Source: Pseudomonas marginalis (GTDB lineage Bacteria; Pseudomonadota; Gammaproteobacteria; Pseudomonadales; Pseudomonadaceae). Taken from it: a stretch of 64,000 bases of DNA. Positions 25,273 through 34,171 of the stretch are shown here, piece by piece. Each line of letters begins with the position of its first letter. Position 1 is the stretch's first letter. The notes below the pieces were generated by a model, which had not been told where the DNA came from, did no database searches, and worked only from the letters and a program-made list of their open reading frames with translations. Both the position numbers and the translations under genes were made by a program. The stretch lies in the NCBI RefSeq assembly GCF_900105325.1, contig NZ_FNSU01000003.1, forward strand, positions 2,356,001 to 2,420,000, read 5' to 3'.

Positions 25273-27342
25273 ATGCTGATCGAGCGACGCCCATCTGGTC
25301 GGCAGCGCTGGCGCGCGGTGTATCACCGGCTGCCGTTGCCGGCCAGCGCGAAAAAACTCCTGGCAGTCATCTACCGACGTGCACTGCTGCCCGCTGTGCG
25401 CGCACTGCGCGGCGTACTGCAACCGATGAAAACCTTCGCCGACCCAGCGCCGTCGTCTCAGCCTGCGCCTCAGCCACAACAGGCCGGACTGGCGGATTAC
25501 ATTATCTGGGGCGCTATCGACTGGGACTTGCGCCACCAGCGCCCGCAGCAACTGGCCCAGGTACTGGGCGCCACCGGGCGGCGGGTCATCTACGTATCGG
25601 CCTCGTTGATACACGCCCCCCAGGCCGGCTTTGAACTCGAGTCGCTGGACCAGACCCAGCGGTTGTTCCAGGTCAAGCTGTTTGCCCGTGGTGCACCGTT
25701 TATCTACGCCGCAGCGCCTGACGCCGCACTGGTTCGGCAGCTGTGCCGCAGTATTGGCGAGGTACTCCTCTGGGCCGGCTCAGCCCGGGTCATTTCACTG
25801 GTGCAGCACCCTTTCTGGTGCGACATCGCCGGTGAATTACCCAACAGCCGATTGATCTACGATTGCATGGACCATCATCAAGGCTTCGGCGACAACGGCC
25901 CAAGCATCCTGCAGCTGGAGCAACGGCTGGTGCGCAACGCGGACGTTCGGCTGTTCACCTCCGATTGGTTGGCCGAGCAATGGCCGGCCCAGGCCAATGA
26001 AACTCGCGCCATCCTGCGCAATGCCGCCGACTTCACCCAGTTCTGCACCCCACCTGTCTCGATCTACCGGGATCGCTTGCAACGTAAGGTGATTGGCTAC
26101 TACGGCGCCATTGCACACTGGTTCGACCAGGCACTCGTCGCCCGCATCGCCGAGGCGTTTCCACAGCATGTGGTGCTGCTGATCGGCGCCGATACGGTGG
26201 GCGCGCGGGCGCAATTGAGTGGCTATGCGAACGTAGAATTCACCGGCGAAGCGCCCTATGCCACCCTGCCCTATTACCTGCATGGCTTCGATGTGGGCAT
26301 CGTGCCGTTTCACATCACGGCACTGACGCTCGCTACCAACCCGGTCAAGGTCTACGAGTACCTGAGTGCCGGGAAACCGGTGGTCTCGGTCGACCTGCCA
26401 GAAATGCAACAATTCGGCTCCCTGGTGCAGGTTGGCCGCGACGGCCCGGCGTTCATTGCCGCAATCACGCGGGCATTGCTGCCAGCGACGACCGAACAGA
26501 TTGCCCAGCGTCAGGCGTTCGCTGCCCGGCAAACCTGGACACACCGCGCCGATGCGCTCATCACCCTGGCCGAACGCCGCGACCACGCGGCACGCATCAG
26601 CGTGATCGTCGTGACCTACAACAACCTGGCGCTGACGCGGGCGTGCCTGGACAGCCTCGAGCACGACAGCGAGGGGCCTGAACTGGAAATCATCGTGGTG
26701 GACAACGCATCCAGTGACGGCACCGCTGAATTTCTCTCGCAATGGGCGGCCGACAGCGGCCAGACGATCGTACTCAACACCGACAACCGCGGTTTCGCCG
26801 CCGCGAACAACCAGGGCCTGGCGATCGCCAACGGTGAGTACCTGGTGCTGCTCAATAACGACACGCAGGTTACCAGCGGCTGGGCGAGTACCTTGCGCCG
26901 GCATTTACAACGCAATCCCGAGCTTGGCCTGATTGGCCCGGTGACCAACAACATCGGCAACCAGGCCAGGATCGACATCGACTACACCAACCTCGCAGAC
27001 ATGCCACAAGCGGCTCGGCGCTTTACCTGCCGCCACCTTGGCGAGGTGGTCCGGCTGCCGACCCTGGCGTTCTTCTGCGTGATGATGCCGCGCAGTACCT
27101 ACACGCGAATCGGCCCGCTCGACGAAGTGTATGGCCGTGGATTCTTCGAGGATGACGACTACTGCCGACGTGTCGAACACGCCGGCCTGGTGAATGCCTG
27201 CGCCCGCGATGTGTTTATCCATCACCAGCTTTCGGCATCGTTCGCGCTCATGAACCAGGATGAACGCCAAGCCCTGTTCGAGCGCAACAAGGCGATCTAT
27301 GAAGCCAAGTGGGGTCCGTGGGAGCCCCATGAATATGAGTAA
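25273..27342 (+). CDS. Dual glycosyltransferase, GT4-like plus GT2 fusion (second copy)
   Basis: A 689-residue paralogue of the protein at 22091. The GT-B half has IIWGAIDWDLRHQRPQQL (about 75), DCMDHH and KVYEYLSAGKPVVSVDL. The GT2 half begins near 441 (ISVIVVTYNNLALT, VDNASSDGT, LLNNDTQV, FEDDDYCRR). It lacks the coiled-coil leader. Start ATG 25273, 13 bases after the methyltransferase; the frame is open further upstream but there overlaps that gene. Its stop codon abuts the stop of the opposing operon. Confidence 0.87.
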   Translation: MLIERRPSGRQRWRAVYHRLPLPASAKKLLAVIYRRALLPAVRALRGVLQPMKTFADPAPSSQPAPQPQQAGLADYIIWGAIDWDLRHQRPQQLAQVLGATGRRVIYVSASLIHAPQAGFELESLDQTQRLFQVKLFARGAPFIYAAAPDAALVRQLCRSIGEVLLWAGSARVISLVQHPFWCDIAGELPNSRLIYDCMDHHQGFGDNGPSILQLEQRLVRNADVRLFTSDWLAEQWPAQANETRAILRNAADFTQFCTPPVSIYRDRLQRKVIGYYGAIAHWFDQALVARIAEAFPQHVVLLIGADTVGARAQLSGYANVEFTGEAPYATLPYYLHGFDVGIVPFHITALTLATNPVKVYEYLSAGKPVVSVDLPEMQQFGSLVQVGRDGPAFIAAITRALLPATTEQIAQRQAFAARQTWTHRADALITLAERRDHAARISVIVVTYNNLALTRACLDSLEHDSEGPELEIIVVDNASSDGTAEFLSQWAADSGQTIVLNTDNRGFAAANNQGLAIANGEYLVLLNNDTQVTSGWASTLRRHLQRNPELGLIGPVTNNIGNQARIDIDYTNLADMPQAARRFTCRHLGEVVRLPTLAFFCVMMPRSTYTRIGPLDEVYGRGFFEDDDYCRRVEHAGLVNACARDVFIHHQLSASFALMNQDERQALFERNKAIYEAKWGPWEPHEYE

Positions 27343-28212
27343 CTAACGCAGGTCGTCCTGTGACAATAAAAATCCCCTGGGCGCGAAGCCAAGATCCCGG
27401 GCAGCCTCGGTATGCTCGAACACCAGGTCCTGGTTCATGCGCTGCGCCATCGCCGCCGACCAATGGCGGTAGCGTGGCAGTACTCGCAACAGCCACAACG
27501 TCATCCGGAACACCCAGAGCGGCACCGTGAGAAAACGCGGGCGGCGCTTCTGCGCGGTGAACACGCGGGAGACCATCTCCCGATAGGGCAATGTTTCTGC
27601 GCCGCTGAGGTTGTAGGCATGGCGGCACACCTGGGGTGCCTGCAACGCACGCACACAGGCGCTCGCCACATCCTCGGCATGCACGGGTTGACGCAGCCCC
27701 ATCGCGCCCCCCAACAGCGGGAAAAAGCCGAAGCGCCGAATAAAGCTTGCGATCTCGGTGATGTTTTTGTCGCGGCCCTGGCCGTAGATCAAGGTCGGAC
27801 GCAGGATGCCCCAGTGCACCCCGTGGTCCTGCGCCCACTGCTCAACACGCGCCTCGGCATCGCCCAACAGGTTGGCGAGGCGCCGCTCTGCGGAGTCGAC
27901 GGAGTGGCTTTTGCTAAAGCGACTGGTGGAAGACAAGGCCACGACTTTGCGCGCTCCGCAGGCCTGCAGCAGCGCAAAATGCTGCGGCAGCGTCCAAATC
28001 GGTGCCACGCAGATCCAGTAGGGAATCGGCGCGGCATACGCGCTTACACCCGTCTCAGAAAGCCGTTGCCAACTGACCGTGTCACTGTCGCTGCCGTGCC
28101 GGGGCTGGCGGGAAAAAGCGACGACCTTGAACTGTTCGCGCACAAGCAACGCAAGCAGGCAGCGGCCTACCAGGCTACTGGCCCCCAGCACACCGACCGT
28201 GACCTCAGGCAT
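27343..28212 (-). CDS. NAD(P)-dependent SDR (epimerase/dehydratase-like)
   Basis: A 289-residue extended-SDR protein: nucleotide motif GVLGASSLVGRCL at the N-terminus and LRPTLIYGQGRDKN in the middle (family RPT.IYG.G.D). The usual YxxxK is not obvious, with SSTSRF taking the serine position, so catalysis may be unusual. It is last in the wecB operon and overlaps the preceding gene by 8 bases. Likely role: sugar-nucleotide or lipid-linked sugar modification. Confidence 0.75.
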   Translation of the reverse strand: MPEVTVGVLGASSLVGRCLLALLVREQFKVVAFSRQPRHGSDSDTVSWQRLSETGVSAYAAPIPYWICVAPIWTLPQHFALLQACGARKVVALSSTSRFSKSHSVDSAERRLANLLGDAEARVEQWAQDHGVHWGILRPTLIYGQGRDKNITEIASFIRRFGFFPLLGGAMGLRQPVHAEDVASACVRALQAPQVCRHAYNLSGAETLPYREMVSRVFTAQKRRPRFLTVPLWVFRMTLWLLRVLPRYRHWSAAMAQRMNQDLVFEHTEAARDLGFAPRGFLLSQDDLR

Positions 28213-29116
28213 GCCCACCCCGGGATCGTCCCAGCAACCAATTGAATCCATGGTAGATGCAGACCAAACCGAAGCGCAGCCACACCCCCAGGACCACCCA
28301 CCACCACAACCCCTTGGGGTAGTTGACCCTGAAGAACTTTGCGTAGAACCGCACCATCCCTCGGTGTTTGTGCCACTCGACAAAAAACGGTCGATTCCGG
28401 CTACAGGCGCCCCGCCAGTGCATGACGCGCGCCTGTGGCACAAACACGACGCGCCACTGTTTCAGCTTGAAGCGCATGCACCAGTCCAGATCCTCGCAAT
28501 GCAGAAAATAGCCTTCGTCCCAGAGGCCCACAGACTTCAACGCTTCACGCTTGACCAGCATGCAGGCACCGGAAATGGCTTCCACCGCGGCGGGCTCGGT
28601 GGGCAGCGGCTCACGATGCAACAGGAAGTCGGCGCACAGCGTGGGAAACACTCCATCCAGGCGCGATAAGCCAAAAGCCCGGACGAATGCTCTCCTGGGG
28701 GTCGGAAACACCCGACGCCCGCCCGGCTGTTCGGACCCATCGGGGTTGCATAGAAAGCCCCCCACCATGCCCGTGGCGGCATCCGCGTGCAGCGCTTCCA
28801 TCATGCCCTGCAATGAGCCCGGCAGCAGGACACAATCCGGGTTCAGGAACAACAATGCGCCGGCACTCGACACCCTCACACCGGTATTACAGGCCGAGGC
28901 AAAGCCCATATTCCGCTGATTCCGGATGATGCTCAGGCGCGTATCGGCCAGGCACCCATCCAGGTACGCCAGGCTGCCGTCACTCGAGGCGTTGTCCACC
29001 ACAATCACCCGCCGCGCGCCTTCCCTGAAGGCCGACGCCACGCATTCGCCGAGCAGCGTGCCGACGTTGTAGTTGACGACGATCACGTCGCAGTCATGGA
29101 TGAAGCGTGGCGGCAT
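28205..29116 (-). CDS. GT2 glycosyltransferase (rhamnosyltransferase-like)
   Basis: A 303-residue GT-A transferase: DVIVVNYNVGTLL, VVDNASSDGS, LFLNPDCVLLP (metal DxD-like NPDC) and HCEDLDWCMR, a pattern typical of WbbL-type rhamnosyltransferases. A C-terminal hydrophobic segment may tether it to the membrane. I start at ATG 29116 with GGAAG upstream; this overlaps the previous gene by 23 bases. Longer in-frame starts up to 29260 would overlap far more. Confidence 0.83.
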   Translation of the reverse strand: MPPRFIHDCDVIVVNYNVGTLLGECVASAFREGARRVIVVDNASSDGSLAYLDGCLADTRLSIIRNQRNMGFASACNTGVRVSSAGALLFLNPDCVLLPGSLQGMMEALHADAATGMVGGFLCNPDGSEQPGGRRVFPTPRRAFVRAFGLSRLDGVFPTLCADFLLHREPLPTEPAAVEAISGACMLVKREALKSVGLWDEGYFLHCEDLDWCMRFKLKQWRVVFVPQARVMHWRGACSRNRPFFVEWHKHRGMVRFYAKFFRVNYPKGLWWWVVLGVWLRFGLVCIYHGFNWLLGRSRGGHA

Positions 29117-30200
29117 CAAAACGCGCTTCCCATGAGTGTTGCAGTGCAAATGCACGGGCTTGATCCGCATTGCGCTCACACTGCAAGGCGGCCTCGGCCA
29201 GCCCGGCAATATCGCTGTGCGAGTGACTGATGAAAACACCCGGCAGCCCTGAACGGCCATGCATCTCGCCGAAGTCAGTCGAGATCACCGGCAATGCCAG
29301 GCCGCGGTATTCGTAGTACTTGATCGGATCGACCGACGCGGTGAGCAGGGTCTTTTTGAAAGGAATCAAGCCCACGTCGAACTCGGCCATGGCGGCCAAC
29401 GCCGCGCCATGATTATCGGCAGGCAACACCACTACGTTGCTAGGCAAGTGCGCGGGCACGGCGCCGAAGATCGGCCCCATCAAACGAATTTCATCGTTGG
29501 GCCTGGCTTCGGCCAAAGCCGCCACCCAGGCCCAGTCAAACCAGGTGGCCAGGGTGCCCACGTAGCCAAAAACCTTTCGACTCGATGACGTCGACGCCCG
29601 CTTTACGGCAGAGATCGCCGCCAAGTCCAGGCCGTTCAGCACCAGGCACACCTCGTTGCGATAACGCCGCCACTGCGCGTCGAGCACGGAACTCGACGTC
29701 CAGATGACGTCCACGCGCTGGGCGATCAGCCGCTCACGGCGCGCCAGGGCCGATCGCGAGAGGCCGGTATAAAACGCCGGGAAATCGTCCATCGCGTCAT
29801 ACAAGGACGCGCAGTGACGAAGCCGCTGCAACAACAGATGTGCCAGGACCGAGGGCTTGCCGACCACGAGCAAGGCTGGGGAGGCGTGGGTGAATTGATC
29901 GATCCTGCTCAATGCATGCCGCCAGCAAAAGCGGTTCACCCAGCCCGAGCCCGGTAGAGGTTCTATCGGTAGACCGCCAGGCTTGATCAACGTGAGCCAT
30001 GGCGGCGTACCGCTGGATGGACTCGTTTGCGCGCAGGGCGCAGCCGCCTTGAGATCGCTCCATCTGGGCAGCCGCGTGGGATAAGGATCGACCCAGAGCA
30101 CCGACGCCCCTGTGCGGCTGTGCACCCAATTGACAAACTTGTGCGGCCGCTGGGCGAAGCTGTGCCAGGGCAACGGCGAGAGAAATACCAGGCGCTTCAA
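29094..30200 (-). CDS. GT-B glycosyltransferase (GT4-like)
   Basis: A 368-residue glycosyltransferase whose N-terminus LSPLPWHSFAQRPHKFVNW resembles the RPQQL region of the two dual transferases, and which also has DAMDDFPAFY and KYYEYRGLALPVISTDF. So three proteins of this locus share one GT-B subfamily. It begins at a TTG (30200) that overlaps the wecB stop; no ATG or GTG is available nearby. The second gene of the minus-strand operon. Confidence 0.82.
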   Translation of the reverse strand: MKRLVFLSPLPWHSFAQRPHKFVNWVHSRTGASVLWVDPYPTRLPRWSDLKAAAPCAQTSPSSGTPPWLTLIKPGGLPIEPLPGSGWVNRFCWRHALSRIDQFTHASPALLVVGKPSVLAHLLLQRLRHCASLYDAMDDFPAFYTGLSRSALARRERLIAQRVDVIWTSSSVLDAQWRRYRNEVCLVLNGLDLAAISAVKRASTSSSRKVFGYVGTLATWFDWAWVAALAEARPNDEIRLMGPIFGAVPAHLPSNVVVLPADNHGAALAAMAEFDVGLIPFKKTLLTASVDPIKYYEYRGLALPVISTDFGEMHGRSGLPGVFISHSHSDIAGLAEAALQCERNADQARAFALQHSWEARFDAATLHP

Positions 30201-31300
30201 GAAAAGTGCTCGCGCAGGACCTTCACGATACGCCCGGCAGCCTGCCCATCGCCGTAGGGCGAAACACCTCGTACCATGCCACGGTAGGCCGATTCATCGT
30301 CAAGCAGGCGCTGCGCCTGCTCGATGATACGTTCATAGTTGGCCCCCACCAGCTTGACGCTGCCCTGCTCCACCGCTTCCGGGCGCTCGGTTTCATCCCG
30401 CATGACCAGCACCGGCTTACCCAGCGCCGGCGCCTCTTCCTGGACGCCTCCCGAGTCGGTCAGGATGAAATACGCCGCTTTCATGGCGGCGATGAACGCC
30501 GCGTAACCCAGCGGCGCGCACAGCCTGAAGTTCGGTATACCTGCCAGGCACGCCTGGGCGACGTCCTGGATATTCGGGTTCGGGTGCACAGGGTAGAGAA
30601 ACTGAACCCCAGGGTTGTTCTCGGCAAGGGTGCGCAGCGCTCGGCAGATGTCGAGAAACGGCGCGCCAAAATGCTCCCTGCGATGGGCCGTCACCAGCAC
30701 CAGGCGCTTGCTCGGATCAAGATCAAGGCCGATCTCCACCTCACTGGCCGCGGTCATGAGCAGGGCATCGATCACCGTGTTGCCCGTGACGAAAATGTCC
30801 CCACTGGCTACGCCTTCTTTCAGCAGGTTTTGCCGAGTGCCTTGCGTTGCCGCGAAGTGCCAGTGCGCTAATTTACCGGCAATGACCCGGTTGGCTTCCT
30901 CGGGGAACGGATGCTGCAGATCCCACGTGCGCAGGCCGGCCTCAATATGCCCCACCGGTATACGCCGATAAAAACAGGCCAGGGCACAGGCCATCACCGT
31001 GGTGGTATCGCCTTGCACCAGAACCGCATCGGGCCGTTCTTCGAGCAGGACAACATCCAGCTTGAGCAATAACTGCCCGGTCAGGGTGGCCAAGGTTTGA
31101 TTGGGTCGCATGACGTCCAAGTCGATATCGGGCTCGATGCCGAAAAACGCCAGGACCTGATCCAGCATGTCGCGATGCTGTGCCGTGGCGACCACACGCA
31201 CATCGACCCAGCCCTGCTGCTTCAAGGCCAGAATGACCGGGGTCATTTTGATCGCTTCGGGACGCGTTCCGACCACGCAAAGAATTTTTTTTACCGACAC
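30197..31300 (-). CDS. wecB: UDP-N-acetylglucosamine 2-epimerase (non-hydrolysing)
   Basis: A 367-residue epimerase: VVGTRPEAIKMTPVI at the N-terminus, VQGDTTTVMA, GHIEAGLRT, PFPEEANR, and the TDSGGVQEEAP loop. It converts UDP-GlcNAc to UDP-ManNAc in the cytoplasm. First gene of the minus-strand operon, so ManNAc or ManNAcA is a likely residue of the glycan; no wecC dehydrogenase is adjacent. Confidence 0.93.
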   Translation of the reverse strand: MSVKKILCVVGTRPEAIKMTPVILALKQQGWVDVRVVATAQHRDMLDQVLAFFGIEPDIDLDVMRPNQTLATLTGQLLLKLDVVLLEERPDAVLVQGDTTTVMACALACFYRRIPVGHIEAGLRTWDLQHPFPEEANRVIAGKLAHWHFAATQGTRQNLLKEGVASGDIFVTGNTVIDALLMTAASEVEIGLDLDPSKRLVLVTAHRREHFGAPFLDICRALRTLAENNPGVQFLYPVHPNPNIQDVAQACLAGIPNFRLCAPLGYAAFIAAMKAAYFILTDSGGVQEEAPALGKPVLVMRDETERPEAVEQGSVKLVGANYERIIEQAQRLLDDESAYRGMVRGVSPYGDGQAAGRIVKVLREHFS

Positions 31301-31705
31301 ATCAAGCCTATTTCCCTATTCGATAAGTGGCTGAATCGCTCAGGCGTTCAAGCTCATGCTCACGCACATTCCGCTGTGCTGTTTTGATGCTGTAATGGTG
31401 AAAATCCGGACTGCGGACAGCGAGAGTGCGGCGTCGAGACAGGTTCGTAGCGGGTCTCGACGCCCATACTGCAGCATAGACACAGACTGCAATACCTGCA
31501 CGGTGGATGGACTAAAGGACGGCCTGGTCCCGAGGAATTCCCGCAAATCTACGCCAGGGAATGAGCGCACCGGTTCATGCCTGATGAGGGTGCTCTGGAA
31601 ATGACGTGACCGACCCGTCGTTCGAGCCTGAAGAACGGCCAGTTACAGTGCATAACAGGCCAAGGCGGCTATCCGTTTTTTTGCAGCGTCTGTGAAAACG
31701 CCTGC
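31301..31705. other. Intergenic region, wecB promoter side
   Basis: About 400 bases with no convincing gene. It should contain the promoter of the wecB operon. Short open frames here have no family resemblance and no ribosome site. Confidence 0.6.
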
Positions 31706-32185
31706 TCAGGCCTGGCTGATATCCAGCAATCGAGGCATGGCGATCGCCAGATAGTCCTGCGTATCGAGCACCATCGACGCATCCAGCCGCCCCGCGTTGA
31801 AGGCTATTTCGGCGTAGCCTGTGGTCAAGGCCGGATCGACGATCAATTGAATCCGCTCATCGAAAACAAAAGGAGGGATGGCGCCGATCCGGCACCCGGT
31901 CAGTTCCATGGCGGTTTCGGCCTTCACCAGCTCGGCTTTTTTCCCGCCCAGGGCCGCTCCGACTTTCTTCATGTCCAGCTTCTGGTCGCCCGGCAGTATC
32001 ACCAGCGCATAGGGGCCGGCCTGGCCCTTGAGGGCGCAAAGCATGGCCTTCGCGCCTTGGCCGGGCTCGGTGCCACGGATTTCGGCGACGCGCGCCGACT
32101 GGCCCTCGGCATCGTGCATCAACACCCGGTAAGAGGCTGAGCGGGCATCGAGTAATGCCACGAGGCGATCAAACATGGGATGCAT
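31706..32185 (-). CDS. YbaK/EbsC-family aminoacyl-tRNA deacylase
   Basis: A 159-residue YbaK/ProX domain protein (GAKAMLCALKG with the catalytic Lys, VGAALGGKKAELV, GAIPPFVFD and a late TTGYAEIAFNAG). It hydrolyses mischarged tRNA in trans. It lies 16 bases downstream of the TauE gene on the same strand; an unrelated housekeeping role is likely. Confidence 0.85.
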   Translation of the reverse strand: MHPMFDRLVALLDARSASYRVLMHDAEGQSARVAEIRGTEPGQGAKAMLCALKGQAGPYALVILPGDQKLDMKKVGAALGGKKAELVKAETAMELTGCRIGAIPPFVFDERIQLIVDPALTTGYAEIAFNAGRLDASMVLDTQDYLAIAMPRLLDISQA

Positions 32186-32201
32186 GGAGTTTTCCTCTGG
32201 T

Positions 32202-32960
32202 TTACAGGAACAGGTCGTAGGACAGCTTGCTGATCAGAATCACCAGTAACACCAGGAATAGAGCCCGGACAAAGGGCACGCCTTTATGAACCGCCAGCCA
32301 GGTGCCGGTGAGCGCGCCCAGGATGTTGAATGCCGCCATGGGGATTGCGATCAGGTAGAGCACGTTACCCGTCGGAATGAAGAATATCAGTGCCGCTACG
32401 TTGGTCGCGATGTTCACTAGCTTGGCCGATGCCGAGGCATGGAGAAAGTCGAAGGCGAAGCAGCGGATAAACAGGAAGATCAGGAAGCTGCCAGTGCCGG
32501 GACCGAACAGACCATCGTAGAAACCGATGGCGCCGCCGATGACGATCGCCAGCAGTTTTTCCTTGGTACCGATGCGCATGGGTTTGTGCAGGGCGCCGAA
32601 ATCTTTTTTCCAGAAGGTGTAGATCGCCATCAGCACAATCAACACCAGCACCGCCGGCCGGATCATCGACTGGGGTACGAACGACACCGTGGCGGCTCCG
32701 AAGAAGGCCATGACAAAGGCCGCGCAGGCGGCGGGGATCACAAGTCCCCAGTCGATCACCACCTTGCGCACGAAGGACCGGGCCGCGAATGCGGTACCGC
32801 AGGCGGCCGCGACCTTATTGGTACCCAGCAGCGCCGCCGGTTGAGCGGTGGGTAGCACGTTGAATAGCGCGGGAATCTGGATCAGTCCGCCGCCGCCCAC
32901 CGCCGCATCGATCAGGCCGGCGGCGAAGGCGAACACGCAAAGGATGACAATATCGACCAT
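32202..32960 (-). CDS. TauE/SafE family sulfite/sulfonate exporter
   Basis: A 252-residue membrane protein with two TauE/SafE repeats (AAGLIDAAVGGGGLIQIPAL and GFYDGLFGPGTGSFLIFLF) and about eight helices. The family exports sulfite, sulfoacetate or related anions. Four bases separate it from the TauD-like oxygenase upstream, so the two are probably one transcript; an oxygenase that releases sulfite beside its exporter would make sense. Confidence 0.85.
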   Translation of the reverse strand: MVDIVILCVFAFAAGLIDAAVGGGGLIQIPALFNVLPTAQPAALLGTNKVAAACGTAFAARSFVRKVVIDWGLVIPAACAAFVMAFFGAATVSFVPQSMIRPAVLVLIVLMAIYTFWKKDFGALHKPMRIGTKEKLLAIVIGGAIGFYDGLFGPGTGSFLIFLFIRCFAFDFLHASASAKLVNIATNVAALIFFIPTGNVLYLIAIPMAAFNILGALTGTWLAVHKGVPFVRALFLVLLVILISKLSYDLFL

Positions 32961-32964
32961 GAAA

Positions 32965-34050
32965 TCAGGCTCTGACTATGTAGGGTTGATGAGGGTCCAG
33001 CGGCACCACGCGTGCCGGATCATTGACCCCGAAGACACGCAACATCCAGCGATCACGGCCGTCGTAGCGGGGGGTAAAACCATCCCGGGCATGCAGGGTT
33101 TGCTGGTTCTTGAAGATCAGCATGTCCCCTGGTTGCAGCATGATGTGGTGCACGACATCGGGATGATTGGCGGCGGCGGCAAACAGCTGGAGGGCAAACT
33201 GCGCAGGGGCGCAGGTCGCTTCGACACTCGCTTTGTTATAGCGGCAATACAAGCCATCGGTTGCGCTTCTGTAGAGCAAGGGGACGTTTTCCAGCACATT
33301 CCCCTGCTTGCCGAAGGAGGCCGGTCGGCGAACGGTGAAGTTCGGTCGTGACAGTTCTTCTTCGACGTAGGCCGGCAGAATGGCCAGCACCTCGTCAATG
33401 GCGACGATGCGCGTCGGCACCTCGAGCTCGCAGCGCAGGCCGGTCAGGGACAGGTACTCCGGACAGGCCGACAACTGCGAGACGGGTTCGCAGGTCAAAG
33501 GCAGGTGAGGGTTGTCGACATGCATGTCCAGATCCGCGCGCGAGCCATAGGAGCTCTTTTCGGTCTCTCGCTTGCGCTTGGGCGATACGTGACGGAACAC
33601 GGTGTCGGTGCTTTCGCCCTCGTACGCCAACGGACGGGTTTGCAGAGTGTGCAGCACGGACAAAATAGCCCCGGCCAGAATCGACAGGTTCTCGATACCC
33701 GGCTCCAGGTCATAGGGCGTGGCAGGCAGTTGCGGGTCCAGCGGCAGCCCCCTGACGATCATCGCCACGTCACGGGCTTGTGGAAAATTGCGCAGCTGCT
33801 GGATTTTCTCGGTGCCCAGGACACTTTCCAGCAACCGCCCCAGGACCGGCATGCGGCGGATACCCGAGGCGCTATCGGTCACGTCCAGCGATGCCAGCCC
33901 GGCCTGAAGTGTGCGTTGTTCTTCCAGCGACAGATGAATTTGCGGTATCTCCCGTCGGGTCGAAGTCACTGATTTTTTTTCCAGCCTTTCATGAATGACT
34001 TCATCAATACACGCTGCGGCTTTCCCGATTACTTCATCCAGCTTCGACAC
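32965..34050 (-). CDS. TauD/clavaminate-synthase-like 2OG-Fe(II) oxygenase
   Basis: A 361-residue enzyme. The iron ligands are the HxD of DMHVDNPHL and the His of TLHARDGFTPR; the Arg of DRWMLRVFG binds 2-oxoglutarate. The layout is that of the TauD/AsnO/VioC group (amino-acid hydroxylases and sulfonate dioxygenases). I take the GTG at 34050 because AAGGAC lies 5 bases upstream; the frame is open to 34212 but that part reads as non-coding. A LysR gene is divergent. Confidence 0.78.
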   Translation of the reverse strand: MSKLDEVIGKAAACIDEVIHERLEKKSVTSTRREIPQIHLSLEEQRTLQAGLASLDVTDSASGIRRMPVLGRLLESVLGTEKIQQLRNFPQARDVAMIVRGLPLDPQLPATPYDLEPGIENLSILAGAILSVLHTLQTRPLAYEGESTDTVFRHVSPKRKRETEKSSYGSRADLDMHVDNPHLPLTCEPVSQLSACPEYLSLTGLRCELEVPTRIVAIDEVLAILPAYVEEELSRPNFTVRRPASFGKQGNVLENVPLLYRSATDGLYCRYNKASVEATCAPAQFALQLFAAAANHPDVVHHIMLQPGDMLIFKNQQTLHARDGFTPRYDGRDRWMLRVFGVNDPARVVPLDPHQPYIVRA

Positions 34051-34171
34051 GTCCTTGCGCTCCTGTTTGCACCATCCTTGTGGGTTGAACGGGAAGGTTA
34101 ACGGAAGGGCCTTTTTTGTGTTGCAATGCCGCGTTGTGAAAAATGCAATGAGGTGGAAAGTGGCATTGAAT

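Noticed and set aside
31356..31604. Small open frame upstream of wecB
   Set aside because: Composition is not protein-like and there is no ribosome site; more likely promoter/leader DNA.
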